Below are positions 58,049 to 64,000 of a DNA stretch of 64,000 nt, piece by piece. This DNA comes from Sphagnum compactum. Taxonomy: Eukaryota; Bryophyta; Sphagnopsida; Sphagnales. Position 1 is the first letter of the stretch. Every line of letters starts with the position of its first letter. Under the pieces are notes generated by a model. That model was not told the origin of the DNA. It saw nothing but the letters and a program-made list of their open reading frames with translations, and ran no database searches. A program made the position numbers and the translations under genes. The DNA is taken from the NCBI GenBank assembly GCA_965153455.1, contig OZ234498.1:18042001-18106000 (forward strand), in the 5' to 3' direction.

Positions 58049-58790
58049 TTATGATGGCTTCTAACATTTTCTTTTCAACATTATACACCAGATTGGGCCT
58101 CCCCATCCCATAGCTCATTAATGCATATGTGACTAGGCCATAGATCCGATAGGGATACACCTATTTTGTTGTGTTCACAGTGGAAAACGCACGACCACAC
58201 ATGATGTAGTTTGAAATTTGTTCGCCTTCATGGTTAAGGACATTAGGTTCCATGTTTTGCGTGAGCAAACACATGTTCTTTCAATGTCATCTCTCCAGTC
58301 ATCACGGTAATGAATGGATATTGTGTTTACAATAAATGTTACTCACACTTTGGTAAACATAATCATTGCTGACTCAACTTGTTTCATGAGCTATTTTTTT
58401 TTTGGGAGTGATTATGATGATTGCAGCTAAAGCAAAGGTTGTGTCAAATCATGACCAATACCTTGAAGATGATTTCATCCCTTTAATAGTAGAAATATTT
58501 GGATGTTTACACTAGTAGGCAAATGACTTCCTTCATTGATGTGCCAACATGACCTGGTCAATGAAGGGCTTTGAAGGTGCTCCTCTTTTGATTATACGTT
58601 CATTTTATATGCAGAAGGTGCAAATGGCTCTTTAAAAAGTTCAAGCCGCCATTATCTTGTGTCGGGCAGTTGTGGCAATAGGAGAAACCTTTTCTAAGCT
58701 TGGTGTCCTTCCAAGTTTTTCACCCATTTCCTTGCATGACATGCTACTAGTGATGGGTTTAGGTCCTAGGTTTTGTGTTTTCTCCTCTTA
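58049..58790 (+). pseudogene. Retroelement (LINE-type) polyprotein C-terminus, decayed
   Basis: Blocks in shifting frames read FFSTLYTRLGLP, HPIAH-stop-CICD, AIDPIGIHLFCCVHSGKRTT (Cys/His zinc-knuckle-like), LFAFMVKDIRFHVLREQTHV, TLVNIIIADST, DFIPLIVEIFGCLH, CANMTWSMKGFEGAPLLIIR, KVQAAIILCRAVVAIGE and SISLHDMLL-like. From memory this order matches the C-terminal part after the RT domain in non-LTR retroelement proteins of seed-free plants. No RT motifs are seen upstream, as in 5'-truncated LINE copies. Frameshifts and Gln-to-stop changes show that it is dead. Confidence 0.45.
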
Positions 58791-59104
58791 GGGCTCCCTA
58801 TTGTGCATTCTGCACTTTTGGGTGTGGTCTTTTATTTAGACTTTAGTCCTTTCTTTTTTCTTCTCTTGTTCCCTTGTCGGGTGTTTTTCCTTTATTTATT
58901 TATTTACTTATTAAAAAAATTTAACATGATATATATAATGAAATACGCTCATTTATTTCCTCCTCAAGAAAACCCAACAAAGTCTCAGACAACAAAGTAT
59001 AATTTTTACTCTAGACACAGAGAACAAGTATTGATTTTTTCCTCCAAGTTTTCATTGTTTGTTTTGATATGGCCAAATTGGACTGTAAAACCCAGTAGGT
59101 ACAG

Positions 59105-59310
59105 GCTCAGCAGAACAAAGTATTATATACCCTCAAGGGTCAAAAAATAGTTACATAGCAGTTAGACAATTTGGTATCTATCATACCAACACGACCCAAA
59201 TCACTAGGTAAATAGGCAGCCACAACAAAGTCCTTACATACCACCAGGCCCAAAAAACAGTTGCATAGTAGAGACAGAATACAGAGTCTGACAATTGCCC
59301 AAACCAAAGC
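59105..59310. repeat. Two-copy tandem repeat, ~110-bp period
   Basis: CAACAAAGT...TA.ATACC, CCCAAAAAACAGTTGCATAG (second copy) and GACAATT recur between the first copy at about 59108 and the second at about 59221. Confidence 0.6.
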
Positions 59311-59711
59311 TACACAGTACGTACGTACTACTACCCTCTAGTCCCAAAATAATAGTAAGAAAATATTGTAACAGGAGTGGTACCTTATCTGTCCACAAAA
59401 CACAGAGCAAAGTATAAAAACAAATGTTTCCTGTGAGCCTTGAGTATGAGGCCTTGAGAAACAGCCTCGGAGCCAACGGACCAATGCATGGATACATTCA
59501 CAGAAAGGACTTTGGAACAAGAACATCAAAGTACGGCCTCATGTCTTTTGCATGTTTCCTAAGGTGGAGTGAAGTCAGATGATGTCTTTGGAAAAAATAA
59601 AATTGGCACAAGGATTCATGGCTAAGAAGAAGAAGAACAATGACGACAACAAAAAAATTGAAAAAAAAGCCTTCTGACCCACAACCAGCTCGTGGTACCC
59701 AACTGGCCGCT

Positions 59712-59840
59712 TCATGCAGATACCAACATCAGAATGATGGATTGGAAGGTCCAGGGTATGGTTGTGAGGGTTGTGTGCGCACGATCAGATGCCTACATCA
59801 GAATGCTCAATTAGCATGTCCAGGGGTATGGTTGTTAGGA
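59712..59840. repeat. Two-copy tandem repeat, 69-bp period
   Basis: CATCAGAATG at 59727 and 59796 is followed in both copies by GTCCAGGG(G)TATGGTTGT. Confidence 0.8.
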
Positions 59841-60150
59841 AGTTTCTAATGGCCACCGAATGAACACAAATTCACTCATATGCCAAGAAAGTTGAGGTCC
59901 CAGCAGTTTCAAGAGTTGGTTGGGTCCATTTCAGTTCCCTCGGTAGTCGAGTCGAAGGGATAATAAAGTATCAAAAGGACTTTTTAGGTTGCAGTTCTCA
60001 ATGCACTGCCATCCATAACGCCAATCCAAAAAGGTTGAGGTTAACACTTCTAAAACTAAAATACAAAATGCATAGTTGTAAATCTCTCTTCCCCCATGCA
60101 TCCAGAATCAGAGTTTTTCTCCTTTTCTTTTTTTCAATTTTGTGAGGTAG

Positions 60151-60480
60151 GTGTCTGGCTATCCTCCACAAGAGTACTTAAGCCAAATTTGGCTACAAAT
60201 GACAGCCAGTAAATAGAAAAAGTTTAGGAATCTTGCTATATTTTTGCCACATCCTAGACTTATTGCCTAAATCTAAAAACTTCAAAAACAAGTTCTCGTC
60301 TTTGGGGCATTCTTTTCCAAAAATAAGTCTGTATGCGGAGGGCATAAGGATGCAAGAACCCCCCAGCCCCCGCCCCAAAAAAGGCTGACCCAGATGTCCA
60401 TATTCATACATGCGTAATGTCAATGCCATTATGTTATCCAGTGGCGAAATTTCACACTGTGACAACCAAAAAAATCTAGT
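60151..60480. repeat. Dispersed repeat family A, distal copy
   Basis: The palindrome AGCCAAATTTGGCT at 60181-60194 is followed by ACAAATGACAG, AGTAAATAGAAAAAGTTTAG and GCCACATCCTAGACTTATTG CCTAAATCT, colinear with 2251-2350 and 2789-2830. The bare palindrome recurs at 60608-60621. Confidence 0.6.
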
Positions 60481-60621
60481 GCAGTGTACAAAGGGATCTT
60501 TAGGAAAAAATGCGCAACAGGTTTTGCATATTTAGACATCGCAGTTCATAGAGATAGCCAAAACAAAGCAGGATTCTTTAAAAAATCTATTTTCCTGTCT
60601 GATCTGTAGCCAAATTTGGCT

Positions 60622-62330
60622 CATTCCTCAATCCACCTACTTGACAAAATTGGGGGAGAAAAAAAAACCCCTGATACTATCTGGTCTAAGATTATTCATT
60701 TGTTTTAGCTGTTCATAATGATTGGAGAACCTAGCCATAGGTCATTCACTTGCAGTTATGTTAAGATTCTAGACATCATGGCATGTTGGAAGGACATGGC
60801 ATTTGGCATTAGGCATTGGCATTTACTAGTGTGGAGAAAGTTTGCAAAATGTGTTTTGCAAACTAATGACGTGTAATTAAGTGAATTTAAGTAAAATGAA
60901 CTAAAAAGTGTTGCCCTTTCAATATTTTTTGTCTAATGGCACAGAAACCTTGTTTGTTTCTGTGAGACGCTCAAAACTGAAGTGGGGCCAGATAAGGACA
61001 AGGGCAAATATATGAGTTGGGAAACCTTGCTCCATTATGGTAAGGTAGGTTTAAGTTTTGTAGGTAGTGAGGTTCATGATCATTCATCCCTGATTCCCCT
61101 ACCTGACTAGGGATGGAGGACTTGAGTATAGTGGATAAGAGTCAAATTACCCATACTGTAATATTACTCTTACTGTAATATCTTATCTAGTTACCCATAA
61201 TTTGACTCTTATCTGGTCAAGTTACCCATACTGTAATATCTTATCTAGTTCTGCCTTCAGGTGTTGAATATTTATTTTATTTTTAAATTTTGATTTTGTA
61301 CATTAAAAACGTAAACCTATGAAATTTTTGGCCTAATAAGCTGAAATAAAAATATTTGACAACATGACCCAGCATTCAACTTAATGTTCAATTACATTAT
61401 CTCATTCAAGAGAAGTTTTGGACAATATATTCTCCTTATCACAATTCTTGGTTGCAAGGTAGGAACTCCACTTTATCCACCAACTTAAGTGAACTTTTTA
61501 CTAGACATTGTCACACTGTAGTCACACTAAGCATACAACTAGTAACTAGCCTACCTAATAGATAGAAGATAACCATTTTTTTTTTTAAAAGCCCAAACAA
61601 CTATTCAAGTTCTCTCAAAACTTTGACATTGATAGGCATGTAATTTCCAATGTTGGACGGGTCTCACAAAACCTTCAGATAATCGATTGGTTTCACATTG
61701 AGAACCAAAGGGTATCATATTGTGTGATACCCTGTCATCAATTTGATAATCAATCCATCATTTTTCACTCGAGTGAGAACCGAACCTAGAGAACCGGTTA
61801 CAATTCTACAATTTTAAAATAACAAGACCTGATAACCATCAATGGTTTAACTTGAGTCTGTTTCTCAAGTGATAGACAACCCAATAACAAGCTAGTGAAC
61901 AGACGTCAGATTACAAGCTAAAACCTCTGATAACTATCCTTAAAATTGGGTATTAGTTTGGTGTAATTTTAGTCTTGATGAAAATAAATGTAATTTGATG
62001 GACACTGCACTCTAGCTAATGAAATAAATGTAATTTAATGGACATTGTGCTCTAAGTATGTTATTGATTTTTCTATTCTGAAATTTTCACTCCAACCTTC
62101 AATAAATTTTTCTGGAGCCCTTAATTGAAATCAACTAGCCTAGCAATGGTAATTTAGTCAAAAACTACATATCCAAAGTTTATGCCATATGTAAGAATTT
62201 TCATGCACGTCCTGTAAAGCATTTGGAAATCACCTTCTATACATGAATAGGCTAGAATTGCCCATCATCGATCATTACTTTATCACCAAACATTTATTTA
62301 GATCTTTGTCATATGTGCTTCATTTTGAGT
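60622..62330. other. AT-rich intergenic region with local duplications
   Basis: No gene. GTTACCCATACTGTAATATC TTATCTAGTT-type strings are repeated within 61145-61255. A short foldback (GGGTATCA...TGATACCC) lies at 61709-61733. Confidence 0.4.
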
Positions 62331-62344
62331 GATTTAAAATGTTA

Positions 62345-62720
62345 TGGGAGTGCTACCTCAAGCTCTAGATACCATCTTTGAAGTGCAAAGGAAAATGAGA
62401 AATGAAAGAATAGCAAGAAGAAAAATAAGATTTTCAACTCACAAACTGCGTTTTTTTTCTTTTTTTCTTCTCTTTGAACCTCTCCACTTTGAAAGCCTCT
62501 AACTTTCTCATTTCATGTTCATTTTAAACTATTTAAAGTGCTATAGGAACACCACCTTTAGTTCTACAAATCATCTTGGAACTTTAATAACAATAGAACA
62601 ACATACACCTAATTTTGTAAGTGTTTGAGAACTGGCTCTATAATCTTCTGTGTTTTGTTTTTTTGAGTTCTTGACCCTCTCTACTTTGGGGGCTTTAACT
62701 TTCTCATTTCTAATCCGTTT
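62345..62720. repeat. Two-copy tandem repeat, 196-bp period
   Basis: TATGGGAGTGCTACCTCAAG/TATAGGAACACCACCTTTAG and AACTTTCTCATTTC (62501 and 62697) recur in the same order. Confidence 0.65.
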
Positions 62721-64000
62721 TTGACAATTTTTAATGAGACAGATGGGCCAAGAGAAGGGGTTCAAATTTTGTTTGGACATCATAAACAAGGGAGCTCTCC
62801 CCTTGGATCCGACCTGCCTTGAATGCTTAAATGTTCGTTCACCGGCCATTTTACCTTTCCTCTTTTAGAAAGGAGGAGTGATCTTACACCTCTTACTTTA
62901 AAAGTGTACAAAAATTATGACTTTTTTACAAAGGTGGAAGAAACCCCTCACTTTGAAGGAGCACTATATGGAAAAAAGAAAATTGATAATCAATTTGTGA
63001 GAACTAGTCAAAAGAACTAATTGTTCTTACATTTGTGATAACCGACACTTTGAAAACCGGTTGATTAAGAAAAAAACAATTTTTTGTTATCCTAACTGGT
63101 TCTCACTTGTCATACATATATATATATATATATGATGAGAACTAGTTTATATAGTTGATTTACTAGTCAAATGTTACTTACATACATTTTTAAAATTGTG
63201 TATTTGTTTGACAATATTTAGCTAGGTGGAGAATTTTTTTGCACATGACTATACTTCTAGAGTGAACGGAAGGAATTGGAAACAAACACAAGAAAATGCC
63301 ATACATGTATAACTTGCCATAAAAAATATTCTTTCAAAGAGAAGGAGGTATTGAAGACATTTGAATCACAATTTTAAAATTAAGTGAAGAATAAAACAAC
63401 CTCCACTTGTGAAATTGTGCAAAAAGAGGAAACCAAATTAAAGATGTGCACCAAGTGCAAATCCAAGCTCAATTTTATATTAGGGGATTGAATCCAACAA
63501 TCAAACAAGCGAGGGCTAATCAGAAGCAATAAGCACAATTGATCCAATAGGAAACTAGCATGTGAGGGCCAAAAGAGAAGGGAAGAAGGGACAAAACCCA
63601 ATTCCATGTATAGTTTATTTGATATTTTTATTGAACTTTTATTTCCATTGCTATTGAAACTAACAATCAAGGAATTCAGTTTTGGATTATTTTTTTAATT
63701 ATAATTTATAGCATTCCTTTTAATCCTCATTTTTGGAATTTTTTAAACCTATTTTACAATTACGAAGGTGATAGGTCCCATTAAGAGGAATTTCATTATA
63801 GGGTTTCTTTATCCACATTCTTTTCATGGCCTTCCTGTCATCCAGTTTGGAGGACCCTAACACCACTTATTTGCAAATTGATTTCCATAAAATTCCTATG
63901 GTTGTTGGCAATTTTTACATCAAGGATATCACTAGAAGAAAATTGAGAAGTAGTAAAAACCCTTAGATACTAACAATTTGCAAATTTTCAACAGGAATAT
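62721..64000. other. AT-rich intergenic region
   Basis: A (TA)n run lies at 63114-63133. A 96-codon minus-strand open stretch at 63380-63670 has no recognisable similarity. Nothing else was supported. Confidence 0.4.

Overview
The window looks like nuclear DNA of a land plant, most likely a seed-free vascular plant such as a homosporous fern. The reasons are plant-type intron-rich genes (a class B heat shock factor, a NatC acetyltransferase catalytic subunit, a plastid-targeted membrane protein), large AT-rich spacers, a decayed DYW-type PPR gene with near-identical repeat motifs, and transposable-element proteins that I associate from memory with mosses, lycophytes and ferns. The lineage call is an inference; a gymnosperm or lycophyte cannot be excluded.

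Only three genes look intact, and each assembles into an open frame with consistent splice phases. They are (1) 7-1947, minus strand, three exons, a 156-residue plastid protein with one C-terminal membrane helix; (2) 15099-16828, plus strand, four exons, NAA30/MAK3; and (3) 29229-31535, minus strand, three exons, a 419-residue class B HSF with the LFGV repressor motif.

The rest is mostly fossil material. 4.8-6.3 kb holds a decayed coiled-coil/gag-like gene. 12.2-14.0 kb holds a PPR-DYW pseudogene. 18.7-20.4 kb holds a DEAD-box RNA helicase pseudogene that keeps its introns. 56.4-56.7 kb has a CACTA TNP2 fragment and 58.0-58.8 kb a retroelement (LINE-type) C-terminus. Five Tourist-like MITEs with exact 3-bp target duplications lie at 1.3, 27.3, 29.9, 33.3 and 34.8 kb. 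One of them sits inside HSF intron 2 beside a second dispersed repeat.

The most interesting segment is about 37.8-55.1 kb. It is framed by a pair of colinear, inverted, diverged ~140-bp arms. It contains an unrecognised multi-exon gene (+), a multi-exon gene (-) that reads as a ParB-like domain followed by an amino-DNA-methyltransferase in beta-class motif order, an array of about ten ~45-bp hairpins, and a Mutator-like transposase (+) with a zinc-binding N-terminus, DDE-like core and SWIM finger. I propose that this is one old, large MULE-type element carrying a DNA-methyltransferase gene as cargo. All its genes are now broken, mainly by C-to-T changes that turned Gln/Arg codons into stops.

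All calls rest on reading the sequence by eye. No database search was run.
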